From: Aurifilum marmelostoma
Taxonomy: Eukaryota > Ascomycota > Sordariomycetes > Diaporthales > Cryphonectriaceae
Assembly (NCBI GenBank): GCA_027559495.1
Contig: JAMXSV010000008.1
Span: 2,666,001-2,730,000, forward strand
DNA length: 64,000 nt
Reading direction: 5' to 3'
This document shows, in pieces, positions 12,845 to 24,531 of this stretch. The notes beneath the pieces are model-generated. The model made no database searches and was not told the DNA's origin. It worked only from the letters and a program-made list of their open reading frames with translations. Every line of letters begins with the position of its first letter. Positions within the stretch are counted from its first letter, which is position 1. A program made the position numbers and the translations under genes.

Positions 12845-15048
12845 ATGAATGTCCTCAAACTCCAGAGGTACGCATCATCTACAGCCCGCTCCCTCCGCGA
12901 AATGCGGCATTAGCAGAAAAAGGGGGCAATGGGAAAGGATGAGGAGGTGTCCAGATCTGACCATCTTGCGACCAACACAGGAAGTTTCCTCAGTTCCAAC
13001 AGAATGACATATTCGGCCTGGCAGATGCCTTCCGCAAGCTCGATGTCGACGACAAGGGATACCTCGACGAGGCCACTGCCATCAAGGCCACGCAGGCCAG
13101 CGAGCGTCAGCCTTACGATGTTGTGCGACAGGCGCTGAAGGAGGTCGAGCTGGACTCCTCCAGGCGGGTCGAGCTTGAGGACTACGTTGGTGTACGTCGG
13201 AAGAGGTATTTCGAGATCCTCTGCTGTGGGATGAGCTGACCATGTTGTATCGCAGCTCGTTGCCAAGCTTCGAGAGTCCTCACCAGCCCAGCAGCGCATG
13301 GCTACCGGCGGTGCCGCCCCCGCCTCGCCCAGCGGCATCGTGTCACAGCGCACAGGTGGCCACGCCCAGAAGAGCAGCATCAGCGGCAAGATCCAAGTTC
13401 AGGGCTCGAATGCTAACATCACTCACACCATCAACGAGGACGAGCGCACTGAGTTTACCCGCCACATCAACGCCGTCCTTGCCGGGGACGCCGACATTGG
13501 GGACCGCCTGCCCTTCCCCACCGACACCTTCGAGATGTTCGACGAGTGCAAGGACGGCCTGGTGCTGGCCAAGCTCATCAACGACAGCGTGCCGGACACC
13601 ATCGACGATCGTGTGCTGAACGTGCCCGGCAGGAAGATCAAGAAGCTCAACGCTTTCCACATGACCGAGAACAACAACATCGTCATCGAGTCCGCCAAGG
13701 GTATCGGCTGCTCTGTCGTCAACATTGGCAGCGGGGACATTATCGAGGTCCGGGAACACCTGATCCTGGGACTGATCTGGCAGATCATCCGCAGAGGTCT
13801 CCTGGGCAAGATCGACATCAAGCTCCACCCCGAGCTGTACCGGCTGCTCGAGGAGGACGAGACCCTGGAGCAGTTCCTGCGGCTGCCTCCCGAGCAGATC
13901 CTGCTGCGCTGGTTCAACTACCACCTCAAGGCTGCCAATTGGCCCCGCCGCGTGACCAACTTCTCTACCGATGTCAAGGATGGCGAGAACTACGCGGTGC
14001 TCCAGGCACAGATCGGCTCCGAGTACGGCTGCTCCAGGGCACCTCTGCAGCAGCGCGACCTGATGCAGCGCGCGGAGATGGTCCTGCAGGATGCCGACAA
14101 GCTGGGCTGCCGCAAGTTTCTGACGCCCAAGTCACTCGTCGCCGGAAACCCCAAGCTGAACCTGGCCTTCGTCGCGAACCTGTTCAACACGCACCCTTGC
14201 CTCGACCCTATCACGGAAGAGGAGAAGCAGGAGGTGGAGGACTTCGACGCCGAGGGCGAGCGCGAGGCCAGGGTATTCACCCTGTGGCTCAACAGTCTGG
14301 ATGTCCAGCCTGCGGTGCAGTCCTTCTTCGACGATCTTCGCGACGGCACGATATTGCTGCAGGCATACGACAAGGTCATCAAGGGCTCCGTCAACTGGCG
14401 ACATGTCAACAAGGCGCCGGCGCACGGCGGCGAGATGCTGCGGTTCAAGGCCGTCGAGAACACCAACTACGCGATCGAGCTGGGCAAGCAGAACGGGTTT
14501 TCGCTGGTCGGAATCCAGGGTGCTGACATTACCGACGGGCAAAAGACCCTGACGCTCGGCCTGGTGTGGCAGATCATGCGCAAGAACATCACACTCACAC
14601 TGTCCAGCCTTGCGCAGCGCCTGGGCAAGCGCGAGATCACCGACAGTGAGATGGTCAAGTGGGCCAACGAGATGTCGCGCCAGGGCGGCAGGGGCTCGAC
14701 GATCCGATCCTTCAAGGACAACAGCATTGGCACTGGTGTCTTCCTGCTGGATGTGCTCAACGGCATGAAGAGCAGCTATGTCGACTACGATCTCGTCACC
14801 CCTGGCCACACCGATGACGATGCGTACTTGAACGCCAAGCTGAGTATCTCGATTGCAAGAAAGATGGGCGCGACTATCTGGCTGGTGCCGGAGGACATCT
14901 GCCAGGTCCGGTCTCGTCTGGTGACGACTTTCATTGGTGAGTCCATTAGAAGGCTACTTTGTCATCTTTGTTTTGTATTTGAGCAGATCAGTGGACTAAC
15001 ATGGATGCCACAGGTTCTCTTATGGCTACTCACGAGAAGATGCAGTAG
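12845..15048 (+). CDS. SAC6: Fimbrin/plastin actin-bundling protein
   Basis: Cross-links actin filaments in cortical patches and at the hyphal subapical endocytic collar. Exons are 12845-12867, 12981-13191, 13256-14936 and 15014-15048. The CDS is 1950 bases, encoding 649 aa, close to the usual 620-650. The tiny first exon (MNVLKLQ) and tiny last exon (SLMATHEKMQ) match the family's conserved termini. Residues about 10-80 form an EF-hand-like unit with the loop DVDDKGYLDE. Four calponin-homology domains follow as two tandem actin-binding modules; clear signatures are FDECKDGLVLAKLIN, LNAFHMTENNNIVIESA, LLRWFNYHLKAA and FKAVENTNYAIELGKQ. Donors are GTACGC, GTACGT and GTGAGT, with branch points such as GCTGAC. 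No anomaly. Confidence 0.95.
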
Positions 15049-15609
15049 TAGGATCCTGAAGGTATTCGTTGTGTTCAGGAAAAGAGGTGGGCGAATCCTT
15101 TGGGACAAAAGTTCTGCGCCTTGCAGCTAATAGTCTCGGGTTTCTCTCTCTCTATCATCTCTTGCACTGGACTATTGAAAATATTTGATTGTTTGGTATT
15201 ATTCTACGAGGCAGATTGTTGCTCCTCCACCACCAAGAAGAAGCATGAATTCATAGGACAGGAGATTTTTGATGCCTGTCTTTTGTTCCTTTTCTCTTTC
15301 TGGTGAAAATTTGAAATGACAAAACACTTGGAATCGATTACCCTGTTGTTATGTTCAGAGTGCATACTTGAATGCATCAATGGTTGCTCTTTTGATCCCG
15401 TGACTTCGCGTACTAGGCGCGTCTTGGATAAAGTGACGTACTGCAAGAGGCCTACCACTACAAGCCGTCCTCGGAACCTTAAAAGTTCCCTGTCGCTACC
15501 TCCTTATCTTACACCCAATCCTGTTGATTGGAATTGAATTCCTTCACAATGTGTATTGAGTTCGTCTCACAAGTAAACGTCTCGTAATCACCAAGAAGAC
15601 CTAAACAAT
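15049..15609. other. Intergenic region between fimbrin and SRAP gene
   Basis: Head-to-tail spacer holding the fimbrin 3' UTR and the SRAP promoter. No other feature seen. Confidence 0.6.
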
Positions 15610-17122
15610 ATGTGTGGAAGATATGCCCTCGCCCTGGTACGTGACACACTACAGGTTCAGCACCGTACAATACAGTGCCAATCTTCCACTTCCGTCTCCT
15701 CCAGGTGCCTGCAACGCATCACCAAGCTGACTATGACTTCCGTTCACCCGCCAACAGCGCCCCTCGCAAGTCCGTCGCATGCTCGAGGAAGACAACATGC
15801 CCGTCGACGATGCGCCCGCCGACGACGAAGGCGACGGCGCTCCCAGGCAGAGCTACAACTTCGCGCCGGGATATCATGGCATCGTGTACAGGGCAGACGT
15901 CCCGGACTGGGGCGCTGGACCGAGAAGAAGTGAATCCAAGCAGAAGGCAACAGAAGGTCCGTCCTCCAGCGAGCCTGTTGACGACAACACCGAGCTGGAC
16001 ACGGCCAACCGGAGCGGTCGCGGGGAGAAGGACGAGAAGGCGCACTACAAGCTGCAGTCGATGAAGTGGGGGCTCATTCCTTTCTGGACCAAGCGCAACC
16101 CAGACTACGCCGCGGTGATGAAGACGATCAACTGCAGGGACGACTCGCTGGCGCAGGCGGGAGGGATGTGGAGCTCCATGAAGGGCAGGAAGAGGTGTGT
16201 CGTGGTCGCGCAGGGGTTCTTCGAGTGGCTCAAGAGCGGTAGGGAAAAGGTGCCGCATTTTGTGAAGCGGAGGGACGGGAGGTTAATGTGTTTTGCTGGG
16301 CTTTGGGATTGTGTCAAGTATGAGGGTGAGTTGAGGGCGTTTTTCCTTTGGGGATAGCAAGGAAGGGAGAATGCTGACCGTGGGCGGCTTCTTGCAGATC
16401 AGGATGACACCAAGCACTACACCTACACAATCATCACGACCGACTCCAACAAGCAGCTCAAGTTCCTGCACGACCGCATGCCTGTCATCCTCGAGCCTGC
16501 TTCGGAACAGATGAAGACGTGGCTCGACCCGTCCCGCTACGAGTGGGGCAAGGACCTGCAGGATGTTCTCAAGCCCTTTGACGGCGAGCTCGAGGTTTAC
16601 CCTGTCAGCAAGGAGGTGGGCAAAGTCGGGAACAACTCTCCGTCCTTCATCATTCCCGTCGCCAGCCGCGAGAACAAGTCGAACATCGCCAACTTCTTTG
16701 CTAATGCCCAGGCGAAACAGGGCTCTCTCAAGAAGGAGGGAAAGGAGAAGGATGTTGAGATTAAGAAAGAGGGTCACACCTCGTCGCCGTCCGTGAAAGA
16801 GGCCGAGACGGTCGACGAGGTTGTGAAGGGTGCAGATGACGGCGGTATGGACGTCTCGCCTGCTGCTGCTTCTTCCGGAGACAAGAGGAAGGGGATTGAT
16901 GGTGTGAGCGAGGTGGAAGACGATAAGCCGCCGAGGAAAAAGGAGAAGAAAGAGGTTGTGATTGCATCGCCCACCAAGACCAAACTTTCGCCTTCACCGA
17001 AAAAATCCGCCGCCAAGGCTTCGAGGTCAATCAGTGCAACGAGCAATGGAACCAAGAGCCCTGTCAAAGCCAAGGGAACCGGGACGCCAAAAATCACTCA
17101 GTTCTTTGGGAACAGTGCCTGA
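15610..17122 (+). CDS. HMCES: SRAP-domain abasic-site sensor (HMCES family)
   Basis: DNA-repair protein that covalently captures abasic sites in single-stranded DNA at replication forks. Exons are 15610-15636, 15758-16325 and 16398-17122; 439 aa. Exon 1 encodes only MCGRYALAL, placing the catalytic Cys at position 2 once the initiator Met is removed. Other active-site elements are N43 (YNFAPGY), E165 in GFFEW, and H223 in LHDRMPVIL. An acidic insert (about residues 85-105) lies before the KWGLIPFW segment. The C-terminal 150 residues are a Lys/Ser/Glu-rich tail, probably disordered, with two PIP-like boxes: NIANFF near 294-299 and ITQFF at 431-435, four residues from the end. These suggest tethering to PCNA. 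Chemistry is known from the family; PCNA binding here is inferred. Confidence 0.93.
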
Positions 17123-17645
17123 CGATGCTTTGTTCTCCGGCGACGCTGGACCGTCGTCATTCATTGCCGTCATTCTAGAGTACGGCATTCTATTATCTGG
17201 TTCACGAACGGGACGAGAGACTTGGGCGGGCTAAGCACCTCGCCGTCACCCTCAGCCAACTGTCAGGAGAGATAGCAAGTGTCTGTTTGGGAGCAGTCGG
17301 GATCTGATAGTCTCCGTGGATCTAATTCTTTGGCTCAGATGCCTGAGGATTAAGTGGGCGTATTACATGTCAAGAAGGCAGTGCATAGTGCCAGCGACAA
17401 AGGTGACATGAGATAATAGAACCAGCTGATCACAAAATCTTGCAACTAAGGCATCGATTGCCCTTAAAGTGATGGCTAGCAGGACGCTCTGGGATCTCCC
17501 CTCTTCACTGGTGATGGGCTGCTTGGTTGAATCTTCTGGCGATTAGAGTGGTAGGAGAAGGGTATCTATCCAATAATATATGTACGACTGCCGGGCTTGG
17601 GCCATGACCTCAGTCGTCCACCGATTTTCCTTCTATATATACCTC
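17123..17645. other. Convergent intergenic region (SRAP / PPR)
   Basis: 3' flanks of two converging genes. No gene or repeat recognised. Confidence 0.6.
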
Positions 17646-20600
17646 TTATGTTTTTGTGGAATTCAATTCACCCAGAGGATTCTGATGCCCCACGCGGTGG
17701 TTGCTTATAGCACCAAGGCCGTCTTGCCGGACGCGCGCCCACTCGGCGAGATCAGGCCGCTGACTGACCGGCGCGATGCCCTCCATATCCCGCACCACAC
17801 GGAGCATCGTCTTCGACACGTGGTTAGGCACCTTGCCTGCGTCCAGCTGGAGCAGGCGCGCCTCAAGGTCGTGGTCCAGCGTCTCTTCCTCATCTTCGTC
17901 GTGCTGCCATTCCTCGGTCCCTGCGTCTGCTGCGTTCTCGTCGCCTTGCTGCTGCCGGCCGGGATGCCGCTTGGCTGACCGCTGTTGCTCGCCGCTTGCC
18001 TTCTCCTCCTGCTGCTCCAGCAGCAGCTCTGACGCCATCTTCTTAAGCTTGTTGGCCTCCACGGTGGCCTCCATCAGCTTGATAGCCTTTTCCTTGTTGG
18101 CTATATACGAAAACGCACGAAGTGTCGAGTCGTCGGCTTTGAAGCCTGCGGCCTCGAGACGCCGCATCGCATCCACTGCCTGAGGTATCTTCTGCATCCT
18201 GGCGTACCCAGCGGCGAGTGTGTTCCACGTGACAACATTCGGCTCCACGCCGTGCTCGCGCATGAGGCCGATGACGCGCTCAGCCTCCTGGGGTTGATTG
18301 TGCTTCATGAAACCATGCATGAGGATGCTCCAGGTGTAAACACTCGGGGGTGGGTGGCGGATAGGAGGTCTCTGTTGGCCGAGTACTCCATCCTCAGGCG
18401 CTTCTCCTCTGTCTGACGGGTGCCTGTCCGGATCTTCTGCCCTGGCAGCTGTGGTTTGAATATCCTTGGCTTCGCTGGTCACTTCGCCAGGCGAACTTTC
18501 AGTAGTGACAATGTCAAGTTCTTCTGCACCAGCCAGAGTCTGTGCCACTCCTGTGTATGGTGCTTCTCGATCCGCTGTCCGCTGAGCAGTCGGCACAGGA
18601 TCAGAATGCCCAGCGTGTGGGGTCGGGTCTTGGCCGACATCCCTCACCATATCTCGAATAATGTCAAGTGCGACTCGCAAGGTGCCTCGCCACTTGACCA
18701 AATTCCTGAGAACGATGTCGTGGACGAATGTCCCCCGCTCTCGTACCATAAGCTCTGCTACAGGATGGCCCTCTGCGAGCATCTGTCTGTACTGCGAGTA
18801 GAACATGACGACATCGTATGGCATTGGGAGGTAACGAACGAGTCCCAGGATCATGATGGCGATCGTGTCGGAACCCGGCTGCAGGACTTCCCGAGAGGGA
18901 AGAGGTGGGATCTCCGCGGCTATGCGCTTCATGGCCTCGGGGATCCAACTTTGAAGCGTTGCGGATTCAGCCATCTCGATGAGACGCTTTGTGACGAACG
19001 GTCTGATAGGTTCGGGATCGAAAATTCGGGTATAGATCGAATTCAAGGCAAAGAGGGCGGTCCGTCGCGGTCCTCGCCTGTCCTTACGTTCCCGTAAGCA
19101 AGAGATGTACAGGGCGTGAAGGACATCATTCCAGACGACAGGGTCTCGGATATTGGCAAAGCACGCCCGAATAGTGACTTCTGCCAGTGTCTCGAAATCT
19201 CCGCAGATCTTGCAGCCGTGGATCAGAATCGAGTAGGTGACCGCGTCCGGTTGCACACCGTGCTGTTTCATGACCTCAAACACGTCTAGAGCTGTCCTGA
19301 GATCCTGCTTCAGGCAGAGGCCCCGCATGATGGCCGAGTAAGTGACGACGTTGGGTGTCAGCCCAATGCCGTGCAGAGTGCTGAACAGGTCTGCGGGCGT
19401 GGCAGAGATGCCATCTAGCGCTGCGATGTCCGTCTTCTTGAATGTCAAGATTGAAGTGCACACGCTGGCTGCAACAGGGCTGTTTATATCCAATATATCC
19501 GCCTTGCTAAGACCGAGGAGCACCTTGGCACTTAATCCCTTTGTCGCTGGTGACTTTGCCAACCGACTGGCGAATTGGAGCTCCGTATTGGGGTGCAACT
19601 TGCAATCAACAGCGCAGAGCTGTTGATACCAAGGTTCGATAGAGGCTTCGGGAAGGGCTTTCAGTATCCGCGTGATGGTGGCCTGAGTGATGTGAACAAA
19701 GTGTCTTCGACTGTTCCTGAGCACATTAACCACCAGCAGAGCTAGATCTGACGCATAGGCATGCCTCTCGGAGGGGTCCACCACGCTCACACGCATCGCC
19801 AGTATCTCGAGGACGTCTTCGATGACGTAGAATTCGGGCAATGATGGCGAGTTACAGGATCTCATGACGCATTCCAACAGAAGATGGAGCTTTTCGGGAA
19901 CAAATCGCATCGCCACGGATATCAGCTGACCGTTCCTTTGTCGTCGCAACAGGCGATTCTTTCCTTGGAATCGTGGTATGGAAGCCATCATCTCCTCCAC
20001 GTTACCACAGCCCTGGAGCCATTGCACCTGTTTCTTCTCAACGGTCAATGTCGGTTCCGAATTCTGTCGTGGCGTGTTCCCGATGTCTTTCACCGTGTTT
20101 TTCCACGCTGTGAACTCCATAAAAGCCAGCCGCTTTCTAAAGGCAGGGTTGAATTGCGCCAGACGCTCTCGTTGAAATAGCTCCGAGTCGTCGAACCTGT
20201 GGACGACCGACGCCATCTTTGCAGTGCCATCCTCAATGGTTTTTTCCCTCTTGACAAACTGTATCCTTGCGTCACTAGGCGTGAGCGTTGAAGTTGATGC
20301 TGTGGGTAATGGAAAAGGTGGCTTGCGTGGTTTGCGGCCCTGCACCGGTCGAATTGTTAAATTGTCTTCTTGGGCATGATCTGATGTGTCGCGGCGGCCA
20401 GGAGATCCATCATCACCAGTACGCGGCCGATGTGTACCGTCCTGTCTTACCGGAGAAGGAGTCCCTCGATGCCGTGACGCCTTCTGTTCCTCATCGAAGG
20501 CCACATGATCGCCTCCCTTGACGCTCGATGCCACGCCATGGACCGCTGCTCGGCGCGAGGTCTGCGAATGGCAGCGGGGCGACGATGCATGTCGTATGGG

Positions 20601-20663
20601 CACGATAATCTGTTGTGGTTGCCCGAGTCGTAGGAGGCACGAACGGCAGCAGGCGTACTGCAT
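17646..20663 (-). CDS. Mitochondrial pentatricopeptide-repeat (PPR) protein
   Basis: Single-exon 1005-aa protein. The N-terminus (MQYACCRSCLLRLGQPQQIIV) is basic, hydrophobic and free of acidic residues, as in a mitochondrial presequence, and an in-frame stop lies just upstream of the ATG at 20663. PPR motifs are clear near residues 430-490 (TPNVVTYSAIMRGL; GVQPDAVTYSILIHGC) and 770-850 (VYTWSILMHGF; GVEPNVVTWNTLAAGYARM). Weaker helical repeats lie between. Fungal PPR proteins bind mitochondrial mRNAs to control stability or translation. The length is similar to the Pet309/CYA-5 COX1 activators, but I cannot assign it to them from sequence alone. The first 120 residues after the presequence and residues about 670-760 are low-complexity linkers. 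It is divergent from cwf18 across 415 bases. Confidence 0.88.
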   Translation of the reverse strand: MQYACCRSCLLRLGQPQQIIVPIRHASSPRCHSQTSRRAAVHGVASSVKGGDHVAFDEEQKASRHRGTPSPVRQDGTHRPRTGDDGSPGRRDTSDHAQEDNLTIRPVQGRKPRKPPFPLPTASTSTLTPSDARIQFVKREKTIEDGTAKMASVVHRFDDSELFQRERLAQFNPAFRKRLAFMEFTAWKNTVKDIGNTPRQNSEPTLTVEKKQVQWLQGCGNVEEMMASIPRFQGKNRLLRRQRNGQLISVAMRFVPEKLHLLLECVMRSCNSPSLPEFYVIEDVLEILAMRVSVVDPSERHAYASDLALLVVNVLRNSRRHFVHITQATITRILKALPEASIEPWYQQLCAVDCKLHPNTELQFASRLAKSPATKGLSAKVLLGLSKADILDINSPVAASVCTSILTFKKTDIAALDGISATPADLFSTLHGIGLTPNVVTYSAIMRGLCLKQDLRTALDVFEVMKQHGVQPDAVTYSILIHGCKICGDFETLAEVTIRACFANIRDPVVWNDVLHALYISCLRERKDRRGPRRTALFALNSIYTRIFDPEPIRPFVTKRLIEMAESATLQSWIPEAMKRIAAEIPPLPSREVLQPGSDTIAIMILGLVRYLPMPYDVVMFYSQYRQMLAEGHPVAELMVRERGTFVHDIVLRNLVKWRGTLRVALDIIRDMVRDVGQDPTPHAGHSDPVPTAQRTADREAPYTGVAQTLAGAEELDIVTTESSPGEVTSEAKDIQTTAARAEDPDRHPSDRGEAPEDGVLGQQRPPIRHPPPSVYTWSILMHGFMKHNQPQEAERVIGLMREHGVEPNVVTWNTLAAGYARMQKIPQAVDAMRRLEAAGFKADDSTLRAFSYIANKEKAIKLMEATVEANKLKKMASELLLEQQEEKASGEQQRSAKRHPGRQQQGDENAADAGTEEWQHDEDEEETLDHDLEARLLQLDAGKVPNHVSKTMLRVVRDMEGIAPVSQRPDLAEWARVRQDGLGAISNHRVGHQNPLGELNSTKT

Positions 20664-21078
20664 ACTCGCCGGATCGCCTCTGTTTGTGGATGCCGCCTAA
20701 TGAACGGCAAATTCTCCTTCATATCGTACTTCGCAGCATTTCGACAACGTTTCTGTGTGTCTTGGGGTAATCTGGGTTCTTGGAGGTCCAGCGCGAATTG
20801 ATGCTCCAAGTTTAGTATTTTCTTCCAAGCTCCAGGCGAGGGGCAGGCTACTAACTATTGCAGCTGCCGTTAGCGCTGCCTGCCGGAAGAAACCCGCTGT
20901 GAGTGCAAGGATCCGGCCCATCGCATCTGGGTTGATGAACCTTGACTACGACATCCTCCTCACAGCAATAGCAATATTCAGGCCCGGACGAGAAATTGCG
21001 TTCTCAAGTGCTCGTTGAACACCAAATCTCGACTGTTTCCTCGTTCGACAGACAGTTGACCTTCCAATCACAATCATT
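20664..21078. other. Divergent promoter region (PPR / cwf18)
   Basis: Short shared upstream region. No recognised motif or gene. Confidence 0.5.
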
Positions 21079-21765
21079 ATGTCAGCACCGCACACAAAGC
21101 TCAGCGCCGCCTCAGACGACCGTAAAGCACGGCTCGCAAAACTAAAGTCGCTGAAGCGCAAACAGCCCGAAGACGAGGTCGCACCTCCAGAATCAGACCG
21201 CCAGAAATCACCAGCAGCATTACCACATCCAACAACAGGCGGAGAAGGCGACGCGTCCCAAGAAGAGCAAGAGAAGCAGCAGCAGATTGAAAAGGATGTC
21301 TCACGGATACACCTTTCCGGGCGAAACTACGACGCCGAGACTAAGGGCCCAAAACTGGGCTTCGAGGCGCCGCCAACACTTGGGCCGGACGAGCAGACTC
21401 TTGAGGAGCAAGCAGCGGACCTAGAGGCGGAGTTGCGGAAGAAAGCGGCCGAAGAGGCCGAGGATGATAAGGGTATTGATCTGTTTAAGCTGCAGCCCAA
21501 GAAGCCAAACTGGGATCTCAAAAGGGAGCTGAACAAGAAGCTGGAGGTGCTCAACGTCAGGACGGACAATGCCATCGCGAGGCTCGTGAGAGAGAGGCTG
21601 CAGTCAAAGAAGGTCGACGCGCAAAAGGCTGGCTCGGGCGCCACCGATGGCGAGGCTGTTGCGGCGAGTCTGCAGGGCGGAGAGCTGGAGGAGATTGTTA
21701 GGCTGAGGGAGAAGGAAGAGGAGGAAGAGGAACGCAGAGAGCGCGAGGCTATCGATGTGGAGTAA
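21079..21765 (+). CDS. cwf18: Cwf18/CCDC12 pre-mRNA splicing factor
   Basis: Small component of the Prp19/NineTeen-associated spliceosome (S. pombe Cwf18, human CCDC12). Uninterrupted 228-aa ORF starting MSAPHTKLSAASDDRKARL. The family signature is the RKARLAKLKSLKRK start, then SGRNYDAETKGPKLGF (about residues 80-95), then LFKLQPKKPNWDLKRELNKKLEVLNVRTDNAIARLVRE split over residues 135-175. The C-terminus is a charged Glu/Arg coiled coil. A GC-rich but otherwise ordinary gene. The match to the Cwf18 domain is strong. Confidence 0.92.
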   Translation: MSAPHTKLSAASDDRKARLAKLKSLKRKQPEDEVAPPESDRQKSPAALPHPTTGGEGDASQEEQEKQQQIEKDVSRIHLSGRNYDAETKGPKLGFEAPPTLGPDEQTLEEQAADLEAELRKKAAEEAEDDKGIDLFKLQPKKPNWDLKRELNKKLEVLNVRTDNAIARLVRERLQSKKVDAQKAGSGATDGEAVAASLQGGELEEIVRLREKEEEEEERREREAIDVE

Positions 21766-21911
21766 AACTAGGAAGGGCCAAACTGTTGGGGCTGTGCATT
21801 ACATGATAATACAAGCATTGGAGAGGCGTTCTTAGGATCGAGACTGGGGTCCTCGGCAAGGGGGAAAAGTTTTGTCCTGCATTACAACAGTATGCTAATT
21901 GATACCCCGAT

Positions 21912-22927
21912 CTATCTATCCATGTTCATGGCTTGGGTCAAAGCTAACCGCTTGCTGAAAGGACTCAGGCTGCTCTGTCTTGGTGGCTCTGGTTGCCTTG
22001 GAGGACGTCGCCCGCGCCGCTCTTCAGCCCTATATGGCTCATCCCGATCCCTGTAGCGACCGTAGCCGCCTTGAGTTGGACGACTTTCTGGTGACCGCGA
22101 GTCGCGGCGTCTCACAGGCCCACGGCGCTCGTCGTCTGATTTAGACGAGTACCTTCGGCGACGTACTGGAGAGCGCTCCCGGCTGAGAGAGTCCTCGCGC
22201 GGCGGCCCTCGGGATGGCGGCTCATTGTACGGCGAGGGGGATCTCGTTTCGCGGTAATTGCCATCTCCATATCCTCGTGAGCTGCCTGGTGAAGGACTCC
22301 TGGTATTATGAGCTTGATATCTCGCCTCCGGGCTCAGAGAACGCCCCCGATGGTCATCATTGACCGAATCGAAAGACCTGCTCCGGCTCCGTGACGGCAG
22401 CCGTGCAGGAGGCGAAGAGTCGCGGGCACGTCGTGGCGAGGGCGGTGCCCGTCTCCGTGGCGGTGGTGATCTGTCAGACCTTGTTGAGATAGACGACACC
22501 GAATCGACAGAGCCAGACCGTGACTGTGACCGTGGGCGTTTATGCTCAGGCTGCCGGGCTGGTAGCTCATTATCATAATCATCCTCTTCCAGCTCCCGTT
22601 TTCGTGCCCTCTCGGCCTCCTTCTTAGCCAACTCCTCATCGGCTACACCTTTCCTATACGAGATATATTAGCAAGGCGGTATGCAGCAAGGGGATAAACA
22701 GACAAGTCTTACTTTCTTGTGACATCATCAGGCACATTGTTGGTGAGTTTGGGGGCCAACTTGGGGTTGAGCAGCTGTTGCGTCCTAGAGGGCCGGGCCT
22801 TGTACGGTCGTTCTTGGAGCTGAGCCTTGCACTCGTATGAATAGTGTCCTCGCTTCAGGCATTTTTGACACTGAACATTTGCTGGTGTAGGCTGTCTCCG
22901 GCCTCCACCTCGGTTCCACGCATGCAT
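21912..22927 (-). CDS. Zinc-knuckle protein with SR-rich tail (ZCCHC10-like)
   Basis: Two exons, 22927-22713 and 22653-21912, joined over a 59-base intron with GTAAGA donor and GCTAAT branch point; 318 aa. The zinc knuckle CX2CX4HX4C is formed by C20, C23, H28 and C33 (CQKCLKRGHYSYEC). The conserved block that follows, YKARPSRTQQLLNPKLAP, is typical of the ZCCHC10 family. Exon 2 begins GVADEELAKKEAERARKRELEE. The rest is Arg/Ser-rich with many RS, SP and RR pairs, like splicing-associated SR proteins, and is probably disordered. A role in RNA binding or splicing is inferred from this make-up; the gene converges with cwf18. A CTACAG just upstream of the chosen ATG could be an acceptor for an additional 5' exon, so the start is less certain. 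Confidence 0.85.
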
Positions 22928-24531
22928 CTCTGTAGTGTGCGTGTGGTCAGGTGAGGTTGAGGCGGGACAGATTCTGATACCGGGTGGGTCCTAGGTAACC
23001 TAGAGAACAGACAGCAGCACGACTGGTGAGCAAGGCTTCCCTGATGCCTCGGAAATGCTGCTAAGCCTTGCTGTCCCGTCTCTGGTGCCTTGAATTTTGG
23101 GGTGTGCAAGCCACCAAGAAACTCAAGGCTGCCGTTTGTTTTATCCTGGCGTATTTGTCCCTTCTCTGGACAGGAAGAGAAGACAGACCAGCTGCAGCAG
23201 TAAGATAGATGTGTATGAGGATATGAGGATAGCCCTTGACAGAGGACAGTGGCCGTGGTGGGGAAAAAGAGTAGGTTCTGGATTGTGAAGCGGTTGAGGA
23301 GGCTATAGCGGTCCTCCCCTTCCTCGAGTGACCAACAGCAGGTTTTCCCGTGGTAGATGATCCGCTTATGTAACCAAACGTCAGATCAGAGGCTTAGCCT
23401 GGCACTAACCCGCCCTGGCTGCCCTGGCTGCCCTGCCGCCCTGCCGCCCAACACCTTCCCCCCCCCTTCTGTAATGTCTAGTGGTCTGAATTGGCAGTAG
23501 TGGACGGAAGTGCAACTTAGTGCCTGACGAAGCTTCACTTACCATCTGTGGTTGAAGAGGCTGCGAAGGGGGACGCGATCATCTTGACGTTTTGCAAGTT
23601 GACACATTATATCCTCTTCTTGTCTCTATTGTTCTGGTCTCCCCTTTCCATCCAGACTCGAGGATAGTCAGGGCCTCAACCCGAGGCAGTTGTCGTCTGA
23701 CCGCTGTCGGCTGTCAGATTCTTGTCACCTCGAATTCGATTTTCAATCATCACCACCATCTTCACAAACCACCATAACCGACCTCGACGACACGGCCGAC
23801 CCGACCTCATACGGATCGACTAGTGGAGGCCCGCTGAAGACGGCGCCAGCGCTGCAGCCCGCTTTTCACACCACCGCCCGTCGACCGAGCACGCGGAGCA
23901 CGCTCAGCCTGTGCTCCTCCTTCCCCCCCCAAAGGAGCACCCAAATCCCTACCGCCCGCCTCGGTGCCACCGAAAGTCAAATTCGGCATCGCAATAAATC
24001 CAAGCCCCCCAAACCCTCTCCACTCTTTGTGTGCGAAGTTTCGACGGCAGAGACCGAAATCTGGCTTTCAGCCCCCGAACGACGTGGTCACTCCCTATCC
24101 TGCAGCCTTGAGAGGTCTCAACAAGCCGCCGCACGATTCCTGTCTCCTACAGGGCTGATTCCAGGATCGACACCGACGGTCTGCCATCACCTCACTCGAC
24201 CGGCTGGCTGTTTTGGCAGCTTCAAAATCATAAATTCTGCCGAACAACCTCGACAAGTTCGGCATCCACATCTATCTGCCTGGCACCCAAAACTGAACGG
24301 ACCTCAGATCTCGACAATGAGCAGCTGTACCTCCTTCTCGACCGGGACCGCTTTGATCCGTTTTTGTTTTTAGATCTCCTTCTCACTGTTGATCTTTTTG
24401 AGTCCACTGTTTGGCTGCGCTTGATTCCTCGCAGCAGACGACACGCTGTCTGACGCGAGAGACCGAGCATACGCTTCGATTTTTTTTTTTCTTTTTCACT
24501 TCCACAGACTACGAACCTAGCAGGCGCGGAC
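22928..24531. other. Long divergent upstream region of the zinc-knuckle and R3H-SUZ genes
   Basis: 1.6 kb. Runs of C (23458-23466 and near 23927-23934) and a T10 tract followed by CTTTTTCACTTCCACAG (ending 24507) that looks like the acceptor of a 5' UTR intron for the R3H gene. A 227-codon open stretch (23690-24373) begins at TTG, shows no family features and is probably leader sequence. Confidence 0.5.

Noticed and set aside
23690..24373. 227-codon ORF upstream of the R3H-SUZ gene
   Set aside because: Starts at TTG and is low-complexity. More likely 5' leader or promoter.
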